Shown piece by piece: positions 36,409-48,539 of a stretch of DNA of 64,000 bases. The position numbers were made by a program, and so were the translations under genes. Position 1 is the stretch's first letter, and each line of letters opens with the position of its first letter. Source of the DNA: Bimastos eiseni (taxonomy: Eukaryota > Annelida > Clitellata > Crassiclitellata > Lumbricidae); NCBI GenBank assembly GCA_959347315.1, contig OY365817.1:28690447-28754446 (forward strand). Reading direction: 5' to 3'. A model generated the notes under the pieces. It ran no database searches. It was not told where the DNA came from and worked only from the letters and a program-made list of their open reading frames with translations.

Positions 36409-38031
36409 CACACATAATAAATTCATTAAGATTTAAACAATGCAAAGACAAATCCCCGAAATACGAATAAAACCCGAGAACACAACCAATACCAAATAAC
36501 ACATAAAGCAAACATTTGAGACAAACATTCAATGTGACAACATCGCATTTTATGACCACATCATGAGTCAATAAACGAATGTTGAAATGCAATGTGCATT
36601 GAACGTACTGTCGATGCCGCTATCGCTTCCATCACTCACTTCCCTCCAAAGATCATCGCAAAGTAAATCATTGCTTTTAAACCCATTCGTCTGAAAGGAA
36701 ACAAGAAATGGTTGTTACTTCTTTGTCTGATACAATACGTAACGTGTGTTAAAGTGATTGAATTTCTCTGACATTGTAGCTATTTTTTTCACATTTTCTT
36801 TGTATTTTTTTAAAGATTTTTAAAATTTCTGTCAATGTTTTCACAAGTTTTCTGTTTTAATATTTTCCATTGAATTTCAAACTGACAAACTGCAGTGTGA
36901 TCAAAGTAAAGTATAAATGAATTATGATAAGTTATTATCAATTAATACTTGTTCAGAAATCATGAAATGGAATTCATATTACATTACACATATTTCATCA
37001 TCTCCTGAACAAGACGCATGCCATTGTGTGCCCAATATTATTATTATACTAATTACTATTGTTATTGCATTATTGATTCCACGAGCAGAAACTCTGAATC
37101 TTACTTGAAAGTCCAATCCTTCGACAGTGAAGCTGGGAAGATTATCGGACAGTCGGCCGAACAGTCCCGAATCATCAGTCATGTTAAACAACTCGGACAG
37201 ATCATCATGTCCACCTGAAACGAGAAAAAGACACAACCGAAATGATACTGCCTCACTGATCATTGACTGAACCCTACACCTTATCAAAATTACTTAATCA
37301 GTGAAGAACTCGAAATGGATAACTACAATTAACGACCTATCACACTTCTCAGCAGATTGACATAACTGCTCTCAATTAAATCAAAATGGATAAGAACCTA
37401 GCAAACAAACTAATAATAGAAAATAAAGCAACACATAAATCACAATGATCATAAATGAACAATAAATAATCATGTTTATGCGCTGGCACTAAATAAACGC
37501 AGACCTTTCATATTTATAATTCAGTTGACTCGTTATAACTGAATGCTGGTAAAAACAGCACTCGGATCACATTACAACCAAATGACAGTCATGTGCAAGT
37601 AATAAGTTATAAGTTTCAAAGTCCGCGTTTGCAGAACCAAATTTCTAAAACATATTTTAAAGTAATTTTTTACAGTTTACAACATAGATGAATCGATTAA
37701 TTGAAGGAAGTCTTGACGCCAAATATGTTGAAATCAGGATGTGAAAGGATGTGTCAGACATATGCCTTACACGAACTCCCAACTAGACAAACACGCAGAA
37801 TGGTTTGGTAAGATTTTCAACGGAAAATTATAAAAGCATGAGGAACCTAGCGTTAATGAAGTAACGATCATCTTAAACGCAGTTGAACAAAGAACCGATT
37901 ATCTTAACGCATGCTGAAACAATCGATCTACAATATGCAGGCACGCCTCTCGTCTTACCCAATATGCCCATCGATAGTCCATCATCGGCGAACATGGTTC
38001 TATCCAAATCTGTGACACAGTCTACGGACAT
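28664..38031 (-). CDS. ATF6: ATF6, ER-membrane bZIP transcription factor
   Basis: Fourteen coding exons in consistent phase: 38031-37959, 37214-37105, 36690-36640, 36195-36118, 35470-35026, 34645-34455, 34104-34027, 33319-33212, 32826-32723, 32159-31848, 31365-31195, 30310-30202, 29518-29434, 28839-28664. They total 696 residues (vertebrate ATF6 is about 670). An acidic N-terminal activation region is followed by the basic region [20 protein letters not shown] (residues 321-340) and a zipper with heptads L347, F354, L361, L368, L375. A transmembrane helix spans about 392-408. The lumenal domain has an S1P-type RSLL at 433-436, sequons NSS and NKT, two conserved-looking cysteines (CPTYF, QIDCEV) and the signature [16 protein letters not shown]. 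Under ER stress the family moves to the Golgi and is cut by S1P and S2P, and the N-terminal half activates chaperone genes. The ATG lies 2 nt inside an exon, so a 5' non-coding exon exists upstream. Confidence 0.96.
28846..29410. repeat. TA microsatellite and 25-bp minisatellite in ATF6 intron
   Basis: TA runs at 28846-28950 are followed by about 16 units of ACAAATGACCTGTTACAATTACACA-type sequence (22-28 bp) to about 29400. It fills the last ATF6 intron. Confidence 0.85.
29683..29848. repeat. 12-bp AT array (AATAATAATATA)n
   Basis: Thirteen nearly identical units in an ATF6 intron. The Leu/Phe/Ile minus-strand frame is its translation artefact. Confidence 0.95.
30727..30868. repeat. 12-bp minisatellite GACCAAAGTGGG
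   Basis: About eleven units in perfect register. Units alternate in blocks between GTGGG and GTGGA variants, suggesting successive local duplications. It lies in an ATF6 intron. Confidence 0.97.
36290..36415. repeat. (CGCA)n/(CA)n microsatellite in ATF6 intron
   Basis: ACGCACGC runs at about 36352-36395 are followed by CACACA to 36412. The Cys/Val-rich minus-strand frames are artefacts. Confidence 0.95.
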
Positions 38032-38039
38032 GTCTGAAA

Positions 38040-39310
38040 GACAAAATTTCTGCCGTTTTCTGGTAAATTTGGTATTTTTCTAACATAAAATCAAAAAAAA
38101 ACTCATAACGATCGTTCTTTCCAAACACTAGTGTCCCATAATTCCCTTACGCAACGCAAGCGCTCGATAAATAGTATATGTAGCGCCGCAATAATAAGTA
38201 GGTTCCTTTTTGGCTAAAGGTCTAGCACAAGCATCAACATGTTTGTAACTTGATAGCAAAATCGATTCCATCTTAAATTGCTCAAGCGACTTAATACCTG
38301 CAGTTGTTATCCGTTTCCTTTTGTTATCTCGCTATTACTAGACAAGTCATACATGGCTGAATGCATTGAAATCTGTCCATTTGTTCTATCTAAATCGTTT
38401 AGCTATTCGACCTAACAGGGATCTTGCAGTCTGAGGCTATCATGCAACTTAGTGTAGGAATTCTTATATTTATTCAATTATAAAATTTGGGTTCGTATGC
38501 GATTCTATACGCTGTGGTAATTGACATGCATCTACCTGTAATTTCTGAAGCCGGTTCTTTTTATTCACACAATCGTAATCGTAATCACCAAATTTCTAAA
38601 GTGCCACTTTAAAGCTAAGCGCAGGGCACCAGCTTATTCACGAGCGCTGCGTCAAATCAAAAGGGTTGTCCAAAGGATAGTTCGTGGGCGGTCAGAGTTC
38701 GGTTTCCAGAAGGTCAGCAGGGAGGCAGAGTAGCTGTTAAGGAGGGTGTCGCTTTGGTCGAGGATTGACAGATGGGATGTCAAGTAGTGTAATCAAGTAT
38801 AATCTGGGTAAGAGTTCTTGAAAAGAACTCCTCTAGACAATCATTCTGGTCAAATGCAACCTGGTGCTCGGCGCTAATTTTCACGAGTATTAATCAAACT
38901 GGACCGAATGGAATTGATTTGTTCACCTCCACCCATCGGTTACGTTTTGACTGAGCATCTGTAAATAAACTGGTTCTCGCAACTTCGCCATTCAAGGCGC
39001 TGTAGAAATCGTGAACTTGCGTTTACAAAGTTAAGCATTGCTACAACAGTGCTATAATGTCATTTCCTAATATTATAGCGAAATTTTCACCTGGACTATC
39101 GCACATTGCTTATTGAACTCTATGTAACTAAGTTCCGAGGTGCTATAGGCGATAATATAGGCCTAAGGACAGTGAACTTGACAAAAGACTGGGGAGTGGG
39201 GACAGCGGAGATCATTTATTCGTACCCATAGTCGCCAAATGACTGTCATCATGAACTGATGATGTTATGTAAGCAATTAGCACCGCTTGCTTCTCGTATT
39301 AAACCTATTA
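38040..39310. other. Region upstream of ATF6
   Basis: It should contain the ATF6 5' non-coding exon and promoter, but I could not locate a donor or a promoter with confidence. A copy of the AGTGCCACTTTAAAGCTAAG...ACCAGCTTATTCACGAGCGC repeat is at 38596-38648. Confidence 0.5.
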
Positions 39311-39311
39311 C

Positions 39312-39455
39312 CCGAGGCGGTGATCCCCGGAGGGTCGAGGGGGACAAGTTCCCTCACCTTTTACAGAGAGGGAACAATTCATACATGTGTCCCTCCACAT
39401 TTCCTACTCCTCTCATTGGGTGTACCCCATTTGTCAAGCCATATCGCCGCCTCTG
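39312..39455. mobile_element. hAT-type MITE 2, copy 2
   Basis: A 144-bp relative of 9135-9282, with ends CCGAGGCGGTGAT and ATCGCCGCCTCTG. It is flanked by CCTATTAC (39304-39311) and TCTATTAC (39456-39463), an 8-bp target duplication with one transition. Sharing the interior with copy 1 confirms the element boundaries. Confidence 0.9.
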
Positions 39456-39887
39456 TCTATTACGATCTTTTGATCTTCACGATTAATTGACCTATTCACA
39501 CTATAATGTCTCGGTTAGCCACCAATTGACGCTTAGTACACTACCACCGGCGCTACAGAAGTTACTAATTAGGCTACAATTATATTCCGCCAGTAAGATG
39601 GCCAACAAGTTTCGATTTAAAAAATGTATTTAACGATATTCAGATGAGAATTTTAGTAGGCCTATACATATTATGGATTGGCAGTAGGCCTAATATGAAA
39701 TTCAAGTAAGCCTATAGCTTCCAATGCTTTTTCTGTAATTATGAATTCAATTTCGTGTCCATAGCAATTTGCAATTCAGTTACATTATTCCGGGTAATCC
39801 GCCAATCCCTGGTTGTTATTAACTGGTGTATATTAAACTTTGATAGTTTATACATGATTATTTAATAAAAATTAATGGGGTGCTGGA

Positions 39888-40140
39888 ATCTGGATATTGT
39901 AGTGGTTAGCATACTGGACTTTCAATTGGGAGGTCATGGTTCAAATCCATTCCAGGGAAGGATATTTGGTTTGCGATGTCTGCTTCACTGCTTCACCTGT
40001 ACCTCTATCCAACTCAGCTATGATGAGTACACCCACCGTACACTGTCTGTGGGAAGACCAAACGGCGAGGGAGTAGACTGGACACCCACCCTCGTATCCC
40101 TAACCTAACAAGACGAAGTTGCTAACACTTCATACCAATG
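39888..40140 (+). mobile_element. tRNA(Glu)-like SINE
   Basis: A tRNA-like head at about 39890-39955 has TAGTGGTTAGCATACTGG (A-box region), a seven-base anticodon loop CTTTCAA (UUC) and GGTTCAAATCC (B-box). The ends CTGGA and TCCAG pair, but the anticodon stem has a mismatch and the acceptor pairing is incomplete, so it is not a functional tRNA. An unrelated body with CACCGTACACTGTCTGTGGG follows. Confidence 0.65.
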
Positions 40141-40818
40141 GCTGGCTGGCTATCAGATTATTCTGCTCGTTAACGACCAGCTACATTGGTTACGGAATGT
40201 ATTAATAAATGTTAAGGGACAGCCCTTCTTCTGCTTCTTTCAGGATTGTTCCATCTGTGACCTTAGCTCTGCTATAGCAGTGTCTAAAACAGCCCATCGT
40301 GTGTTTAAAAAATATAAAAGCTATAACATATGAATGGCAAATTGACAGCTATAAACAACAACTTCGCAGATCGCTCTCAAACGCTGTAATCTAGAAACAA
40401 ATCATCGTAACTGTTCACAAACTATCATCGATTTCTGATCAATGACTCATCGATCAAACAAATTATCTTACAGAATGACATCACTAAGTACTTCAACGAC
40501 AAGTTGCTTCGGTTTCTCTGTCATATTAAGTACGTTGTCATCTTTGAAGAAATAGATAGAAGCTTAAAAATTTCTACAGCATAATCTATCGATCCACACA
40601 CTGTTCCTGATTGCTCGATAAAAAAATAATTCAACAATTACTCTAACATTCCTTTTAAAGTCTCGACTCCACAGAGCCACATATGTATGGGATTTACTGC
40701 AAAAACTCTCCTAGAGGCAAAACTCGTTCTCTGAAATGTCACACAGTTAATATCATCCAATCACAGCCTGTATTTCGTAGCTTGTTCAGGATTGCTTTTG
40801 TAGCCAAGTTTGTTCGCT

Positions 40819-43800
40819 TTATACGGCCGACCGAATTTCTCTTTCTGCCCAGTTCAGGAATTTCATGCAAAGTTCGTAGCCCAAGAAACACGCCTGAAAG
40901 ATTTACAGCAACACAAAAGCTACAAAGTACTTGCAATCACGGCCAGAGGAGCTACAATTCGAGAAGGACAAGAACAATAAACTATACGTGACAAATGACC
41001 ATAAAAAGTATTGCTATAAGAGTTATGGAACAGACGTAACTCTAGTGAAACGTCATTCCAAATCTTAGAATCATCCACAGAGAATGCTTAGCTGATGAAT
41101 GGTCAAATGGAACCATAAGAAAACCATTTCAGTCGAGCAAAAGGAGCGACTCCACGGGGACTTCAAAAAAGGAAAGTGATCTATTAGCATAGCTGATTGG
41201 TAAGAGCGAGTGGCCTTTAGAGTACGGGTTCGACCCTTGTGCCCAAGGCATTTACTGTACAGTAGAGACCGTGATCAAGTCCTTCACTCACAGTTACCCC
41301 GTTCCGTCAATATTAGTGTGTGCATTTCTGAATTTAATCCATTGCTTATGTTAGGTGAAGGCAGTGTATCAACTCTACCATATGTAGTAAACGAATATTA
41401 TTATTATTATTGAAGAGGGAAATATAAAAATGCAGTTGTATTGTATTGCATATGAACGGATAGTCAGAACTGTCTGACGAGAACTCACGGCATTTGCTGG
41501 AAACGCTCGGAGCATGACCGGCGTAACTCCTTTGTACAGCGCAAATATTCCTTCCTCTTTCATGAGTTGGGCAAAGACACTCCGGATCCCATTTGGATAA
41601 GTGCCCTCTGGTGCTGAAGTACAACAGCAAAAATATCATCAATTCACTGTATATAATATATTCTTTGTTTACTCAATCTCCAAAGTGTAGAAAAACAGTT
41701 TTACATAAAATATTAATCGGCAGATCTATTAGGAACTAGGGTTCCGCTCAGGAACCAGAGTTCAGCAAAGGAACAAGGATCCAGCTTAGGAACAAGGGTT
41801 CTGCATAGGAACAAGAGTTCTGTTTAGGAACAAAAGTCCTGCTTAAGAACCAGAGTCCAGCTGAGGAATAAGAGTCTGGCTTAGGAACCAGGGTCCGGCT
41901 TAGGAACCAGGGTCCTACTTAGGAACAAGAGTTCCTGAGAAAACTTTTCATGCAGTGTAATGAATGCTTTACTTTACAGAAGATCATTGTCAAATGCTTC
42001 TCTGTAACTTCAATGGCTTGGCTTTGGAGCATCATCAGTCGATGCTTTGTCCATTAAAGAGTATAGACTGGTGCTATCAGGGTGTACTAATTAATAATAA
42101 TAGCCATATTTCCACCATTTATGGCAATTTGTACGAGGCACTACCAATGCTTCATGATGTCCAGGCATTTGTGCACAAAATAATCGTATATTTATGCAAA
42201 AGCTTTTCAAATGTTTTGTAATGTCTATGAATTCAATCAATCAATCAAACTTAATATAAAGCCTCTTCAAGAAATCTACTCAGAGGTGGTCCTGGTCCAA
42301 CCTCAGCCAAATAAAACATATTTCTGAGTAGAATAAAAATGTGGTAGAGAGTTCCTAGGCACGAGCCAAAGGTCCAATGCGATTCCAAGCAGTTGAGTCC
42401 GCAACCTACAACACTTAATCAAATCGCATTTTGTGTGGTTGTTATGGCAACACATTATCAAATGCTTCACGACCGTCCTAAAATTATTCAAGTAGTTATG
42501 GTCGATAGTTAAACCCAGACCTGTCTGAAGCCGTGACTTTAGCACATCCGGTGGAATTGCAACGAGCCAGTTGAATATCCCAGCCATTCCACCTGCAAAC
42601 AGCGTTCGAAGAGGACTCAAATCTTTTCGACTGAAACAGACATATCACACATTTCCATTGGTTGGTACAACTTCATCTGGATTTGAAAAGCTTTTATTAA
42701 GAATTTCAAGTATGCATTTTCACCTCCCTCCTGAAAGTCATACTCTTTTGCCAAAGTCAGGGCTCTGACTGGGGCTATACACAAAAACAATATTATGAAA
42801 CCTTGCTATTCTGACGTCATTCTCCTGAAAAATTTCTATTTGAGGGTTTTGCGTGTTCCTCAAATTTCTATTTGTTCATCCAAACCCCCTCGTCCAGGGT
42901 GTCAGTCATTGTATAGGGACCTTGAGCAAGTCCTTTGCACACAATTGTTCTGCAGCACAACTGCAATTAGTCAAACATTCACCCTATATTAAAGTAAATA
43001 CGAAGAGCAGTCCCTAACATTAAAAATAGCTGTAAGTGCTGTAATACGCCTAGCCAATTTCTGTCAACGGCAACGCCTCTGTTGTCATAAGCTGTCGTTA
43101 AACCCTGGATCCATCCATCCATAAACATTAACAATGCACTAAACATTAACCGTTTATAAGTATAGGAGAAGAGCAGCTCATTAAGACAATAAAGAGAGCA
43201 TAACATTGGTACAAGAATCATTAGCAACTTAATTTTCTTAGACTCGGCATACATCTTCCTACAGTTGGTGCACTCATCATAGATGAGTTGGCTAGGGTCA
43301 CATCAGAAATCTCGAACCATAATTTCTGTCCAGGAGAGCCAGCAAATAAAATCTCAGATTACACAGAATCGGAAATGCAACGACGTTCGGCCGCTTACGT
43401 CTTGCCCTCTGGTGTGAGAAGGTGTTGCAGCCATTCGTAGGTCATGAAGTACATTCCACTGGCAGGAACATCTTCAACATAACACAGCTACATACATCAA
43501 TTCACATGTCCAGCATCACCTTTCTCATTACATCTGAATCATTACCTATGCAATATGTTAAAACGATTACCTGTAAATAATTACACAAATCTGTGCACAA
43601 GCACCTGTAAATATTTACACATCAGTAAATATTCATGTTTACTAGTAAATAATTAAAGATATTTAAACAAATTTACTTGAAAACAGTTACAAATACATTT
43701 ATTGTCCTCGGTAATTTGTCAAATTCATTGCACCGCTTAGCGTTTATAATAATAAACTAATAATAATAATAATAATAACAATAATAATGATAATACTAAG

Positions 43801-46800
43801 AGAAGACTTCCAGAACAATTCTCCCTAATTTTTCAATGCGGATAAAAATAATAATAAAATAATAATAATATTAATAATAATAATGAAAATGAACAACCTC
43901 TGAGGAATGTTGCCATTGTTCCCTTGTATATGCTTCTAATTCCTCCCTCGCGATACAGTTGCTTTGCGCAATCCACTGGACCGGCGTATTTGGCCGTCGC
44001 AGCCGATTGCTGGATCTGCAAGGAAAGCACAAGCATCTACGTGTAAGCCGCAAAGCGTAACGTCGTAATCTCCTGCTGCAGCTCAAGTTTGATCAACTGG
44101 GAAAGCACAAAGTCTGGGTACTACAGGCGAGCAGTGGTTAAACATCTAACCCAAGGGTGTCGGATATCCACAGATTAAAAAACGTAAAAGCTAAGCCTAT
44201 GTGAAGCTAAGTGGTGAATCTGCAACAAAATGTCTGCATGGTTGATTTGTCAAACAAAACACATATTTAGTGGCAGATCTCATCAGTTGGGTAGCGCATC
44301 TCATATCCAAGGATCCAATTGAATTTAACCACTGCCTGAGGCAAGTGAGCCACTGTGTAGTGAGTTATCTTCTGGAGGCACTTGATAGGCAGTCTGAATA
44401 ATATATGAAAGAAAGTGGGTAACATTCTGGAACATAGAGCAGAACAGCATAGATATGGGATCAGTGCCTGAAAAGCTCCCAAAGACCGACTCAGCCTTTT
44501 GCTCGCTAGGTGGTGATGGAAAAATGAGAATAGACTTGAACCTTGCATGGCTGCCATAATGTTAAATTCAACTCCTGTAATAACTTTTGATCATATGACT
44601 TGTGATTGTGCTGCAGTTGGTTAGAATTAATAAAGAACACAAGTTGCTTAAGACTGATTTGTTTTGCCATGGTTGGGCTGGGAGCGCCTATTAGTTGACT
44701 TCCTGAGGGGCGCTATATAAATGTAAACATAATGAATGAAAACACAAACATACGTTGATGTTGAATGAATGAAGAAATGAATGAATGAATGAAGAAATGA
44801 ATGAATGAATGAAGAAATGAATAAATAAATCAATGAATAAATAAATCAATGAATATTATTGTGACAGGTAATTAAAGAGGACATAAATGGTCAATTCTTT
44901 GCCTGTAGGAGACATTTGATCCTCTCTCCCGGAGCCATGACAAGTGTTGAAAAGACCCCTGCAACCATTCCCGCCCCAAACAGCTGAGTGTACCTGAAAA
45001 CAACAACACTACCCGGTCATATCGTCAAAGAATCATTTATGAAGCTCCACTATCAAGCGACCATTAAACAGTCGATGGCACTGAGCAACCGTGGGTAAAG
45101 TACTAGTCCCAGGTCCCTGTGCAATAACCCTCTGAACCTCTAGGTTTTCAACTCATTATACTCATTGTCCCATTTGTTCACACAACTACTGAACAAAATT
45201 GCGCCTTCTCAATGGTCGGTGTTGAGCTTGTCGCCCAGGGTCCACTAAGACTATTTTTATATTTGCCTTAAGACTGTTCTTTTCAGCTGTCCTGGGGTCA
45301 GGAGCGCTCCTGAGTAGTAACCTTGAAGATGCGCTGTATAAATCTTCGTAATGAATGGATGAATGAATATTCATGTACATCATCAATATTATCATTAAGC
45401 ATTTATTAATTGCACAATCAAACATTACTCAACAGCGCTGAGTAATTGTGAGTGAACGACTTGCTCAAGGTCTCCACTCGGGATTCCTTCACATCAAAGC
45501 GCAATTGGCACTCGGTTAACACAGAATATACTTACCTATTTACTTAATTACTTATTTACCAAAATTGCTATATCAAGAGTTCATACACAAAATGCCATAA
45601 GAGGTCTACTAACGAGAGCGGGTCGTCGGGCTTGTCTTGTTGTATGGCCTTGCCAACGTTGAAACCGAAGAAGCTGATGGCGAAGATAGGAGTGACACCG
45701 ACAATGGGAGCAGCCATTCCCTTGTAGAAGCCGCGGGGACCCTGGAAGTAAACAAGTAAGTGAGGCTTTGGCATAATTCATTGGCTTCCTCTCCATGCTT
45801 GCATACAAATTAAAACCCTCGTTCTCATCCAGAAGGTTCAGCAGGATCTTGACCCGAGATATCTGGTTGACGTAATACTTTAGCCTCAGCTTCTTCCCTC
45901 CGGCCACTTCACTTGGTCAATAGACTTGACCCCTTGGTTCCTCGTAATAGAACAACTATGGCTCAGTCTCAATCTTTTGCTTCAATTGGTCCCTCTCTCT
46001 GGAATGCGCTTAAAAATTTCCTTCTGTTCGCTCTATAATCTGACAGTCTCTCATCCTTTATCGCTCTTCTCAAAACCTACCTCTTCTTGCTGGGCCTTGC
46101 ACACTGGCAGCGCTTCTGAATTGTTCATCATACTAGACGTGCTTCAAAAATGCTCATATACTATATAGTTCATCACAGCACAGAAATTTCTTGGTAAAAT
46201 ACATGGGCCTATAAATCGACTTCATAGATCCAGGAGACGCACGTAAAATATTGCACAGACCTCTTTAACAAGAATTTTCTTTGCACAGTCAAGCGTTCCC
46301 GTATAAAGCGGCGATTGCCCGGGACCGGGTCTTGGCATGGTCTGCAGACGAACCTACAAGACATAACACAATCTGTTGTTACCTGTGACATAAAACTGCT
46401 TGTATGACAAGTTTACTTTAAAACTACTTGTTGCGCATTTCTTTTCAACCGACGCCGGGCTACTTTTCAACTACTTTTTCATTCCTGATGTGAATTCTAG
46501 ATGTTTACCATGTGCTAACTTACTTACTTATGTTACCAATTACACCACAGCTGATGATTACAAGAGATTCGAGTCTAATATGTTATGCGCTTTGAGCAAA
46601 AGTCAATGAACCAAATTTTTGCAAAATAATTTTTTGCAGAATTAGACCCTCAGTTCTAATCTATTCTAACCTAATCTAATGCACACATAAGAATCAAGGT
46701 GGAACCATGCAATTTGTCATCATATTCTTAGAATCATGAGTTATCCACCTTGGCTCTAAGTGGATAGATGATGATTGGAAGAAAAAACTCATACATTCAT

Positions 46801-48129
46801 CAACAAGAGTAGAAAATGTGTTAAAATAAGTCCCCATGTTTTGACTCATATCTGACCCGCTTATCCACCTCATTAAATCTGTTTGTGATTATTTTCCAAT
46901 AGCCCAGGTGGATAACTCATGATTGGAGGACTATATAGTGCATTAATTCACAAACAGTAGTGAGAAAATGTGTGAAAATGGGTTTTCTCTGAGTTTCAAC
47001 ACAGATCTGACCCACTCACACTCCTCTTCTGACCAGTTTGTGATTATTTTTGGATAACCTAAATGCGTTACTACTTAATAAATGACAGGAAGAGAAAAAT
47101 CACCAACCGTAGTCCATCAATGTGTGAAAATGGCAATTCTTCTGTGCTTCGACCCAAATTTGACCCACTTACTCGCCTCAATAAATCACTTCTGTGATTA
47201 TTTTCTTATGCCTAGGCTACTAAAATAAGGTCATTGCTTCACCAACTATATTGTGAAAATGGCTTTTCCCTGTGTTTCGACCCAAATCTGACCCACTTCA
47301 AAACTCATTAAATCAGATTGTGATTATTTTCTGATGGTCTAGGTGGATACAATACGATACAACTGTTACTTGATATCGCCCTTCTTACACTTAAGTTAAG
47401 AAATTCACACACGCCTTGACGGCGCAACTGCAGTTGTAATGCAAAGCAATTGTGTGCGAAGGACTTGCCCATGGACCCTACACAGCGACGCCCCGGACGA
47501 GAGTCGAACCCGCTCGCTCAGCGCACACTGAGTGTTACTGGCCGACCTCTCTAACTGCTCGGCCACCATGCCACACATGCCCCATGGATAACTCACGATA
47601 GCAAATCGGACCTAGTTACCGAACTCATTAATACAGTTTGTGATTATTATTTTATGAAGATCTAGGTGCGTTATATAATAATATGAAGAGGAAAATGCAT
47701 AGAATACGACCAATTATAAAAATCCCGGTTCGAAAAGGAACTCATCGTATTCTCCAAACTTCTAAAGCGCCACTTGTACGCCAAGCGCAGGTCACCAGCT
47801 TAATCACCCATCCACAGCGCAATCACAACAAGATAAAATGACGTTTGTTGGCACTCCCTCAAAGCCTTGAACAGCGTGACATTGGCGCTTTAGAAGTTAT
47901 TAAATCAGATCTTCAATTACTCTATTCTTAAACGCCTTTCCAAGCTAAGCGCAAAGCCGGCTTAGCGTGGGTTCCAAAATCTTGCAAAGTAGGGAGCGAC
48001 AAGGGTGACAGAATCGGGGATCCGTGCCCTACAAACCTTCATCGTGTCGAGAGGGTGTCCAGTGAGTACCAGGCACATGCCCCCGGCCCCTCCGGCGATG
48101 AAACCCTTCCACGGACTCGTATCCGACAT
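40819..48129 (-). CDS. SLC25A20: SLC25A20, mitochondrial carnitine/acylcarnitine carrier
   Basis: Nine exons in consistent phase: 48129-48037, 46353-46261, 45741-45614, 44993-44903, 44015-43898, 43471-43399, 42630-42521, 41613-41489, 40893-40819 (stop TAA). They give 301 residues, the same as the human protein. Three mitochondrial carrier repeats carry PxDxxK-type signatures: P26-L-D-T-M-K31, P126-G-E-R-I-K131 (Glu in place of Asp, as is normal in this carrier) and P225-P-D-V-L-K230. Family-specific stretches include [48 protein letters not shown] and RAFPANAACFLGYE. It exchanges acylcarnitine for carnitine across the inner mitochondrial membrane to feed beta-oxidation. Intron 4 starts with GC (CAG|GCAAAG) and ends with AG, a rare but recognised class. 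Introns hold SINEs, a LINE tail and a satellite. Confidence 0.97.
41187..41300 (+). mobile_element. tRNA-derived SINE fragment
   Basis: TAGCATAGCTGATTGGTAAGAGCG is an excellent A-box context and GGGTTCGACCC a B-box at tRNA spacing. The body has AAGTCCTTCACTCACAGTTACC, related to the SINE at 11426 and 47406. It lies in the last SLC25A20 intron, antisense to it. Confidence 0.8.
41722..41942. repeat. 20-bp minisatellite (GCTTAGGAACCAGGGTCC)
   Basis: About eleven units with the words TTAGGAACNAGRGTYC. It lies in intron 7 of SLC25A20, just upstream of exon 8's acceptor in gene orientation. Confidence 0.93.
43050..43117 (+). repeat. Repeat family B copy
   Basis: GTAAGTGCTGTAATACGCC, then TTTCTGTCAACGGCAACG and CTGTCGTTAAACCCTGGATC. 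It is intronic in SLC25A20 and shares an extra 5' segment with the copy at 57000-57083. Confidence 0.85.
44637..44835. mobile_element. LINE-tail-like element with (GAAT)n tail
   Basis: CACAAGTTGCTTAAGACTGATTTGT, then GGGAGCGCC, GGGGCGCTATATAAATG and a (GAAT)n/(AAAT)n tail. The first part translates as LKTDLF, typical of the final residues of LINE reverse-transcriptase ORFs. The same arrangement recurs at 45245-45375 and 62350-62440. Confidence 0.6.
45926..46165 (+). pseudogene. LINE reverse-transcriptase C-terminal remnant
   Basis: A plus-strand frame reads [21 protein letters not shown] and, after disruption, [18 protein letters not shown]. This 'GPSLWN...LKTYLF' pattern is the usual C-terminal end of non-LTR retrotransposon polyproteins. 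Stops interrupt it. It sits in SLC25A20 intron 2, antisense to the gene. Confidence 0.7.
46735..47690. repeat. Satellite of about 135-150 bp period
   Basis: The landmark TTTGTGATTATTTT recurs near 46888, 47036, 47185, 47318 and 47635. Each is preceded by a TCTGACCCACTTA / CTCATTAAATC segment and followed by CCTAGGTGGATA-like words. About five to six units occur, with one interrupted by the SINE at 47406-47575. The array lies in intron 1 of SLC25A20. Confidence 0.9.
47406..47575 (-). mobile_element. tRNA-derived SINE, copy 2
   Basis: On the minus strand the head TGGCATGGTGGCCGAGCAG and B-box GGGTTCGACTC are better preserved than in the copy at 11426. The body ends with words shared by both copies (GCAATTGTGTGCGAAGGACT on the plus strand). 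It is inserted into the satellite array, so it is younger than the array. Confidence 0.85.
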
Positions 48130-48539
48130 GTTCCACAAGTACAACTGATCTCCGCTCCACAAAACGTACCCGGTTTCAACAACTGACCAATCGCGATTCG
48201 TCTTACACTTCCACGCCAGCTTCGACGAATAGGATATTTGTTTATATGATGCGCTGGTCAAGGGTCAAGTGAACAGGGTCAGGTCAAAAACGAGTAGGAG
48301 TCAATAACGAGGTGCCGAGAAGAAATTAATCTATTTATCTTGTTGTTTACAAAATAATCATAAAGTCACGATTGGATCTCGTCAACGTATAGATGGCGCA
48401 ATACTACGAAATTATGTGAAACTGTCAATACGCTGCCTAACGGCAATATAGTAAATTGCAATGATCGTAAGCATTATTTATTTAATTAATTGTTATCATA
48501 AGCTACAAGCTACAGTCAAAAGTGCCACGAAATCAATTG

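Noticed and set aside
36609..36639. A longer version of the third ATF6 coding exon ending at the donor GACA|GTACGT
   Set aside because: It changes phase and forces an early stop in the next exon. The donor GGGAA|GTGAGT at 36640 is stronger and keeps the frame.
39883..39955. A functional tRNA-Glu(UUC) gene
   Set aside because: The acceptor and anticodon stems are mispaired and the head is fused to an unrelated body, so a tRNA-derived SINE fits better.
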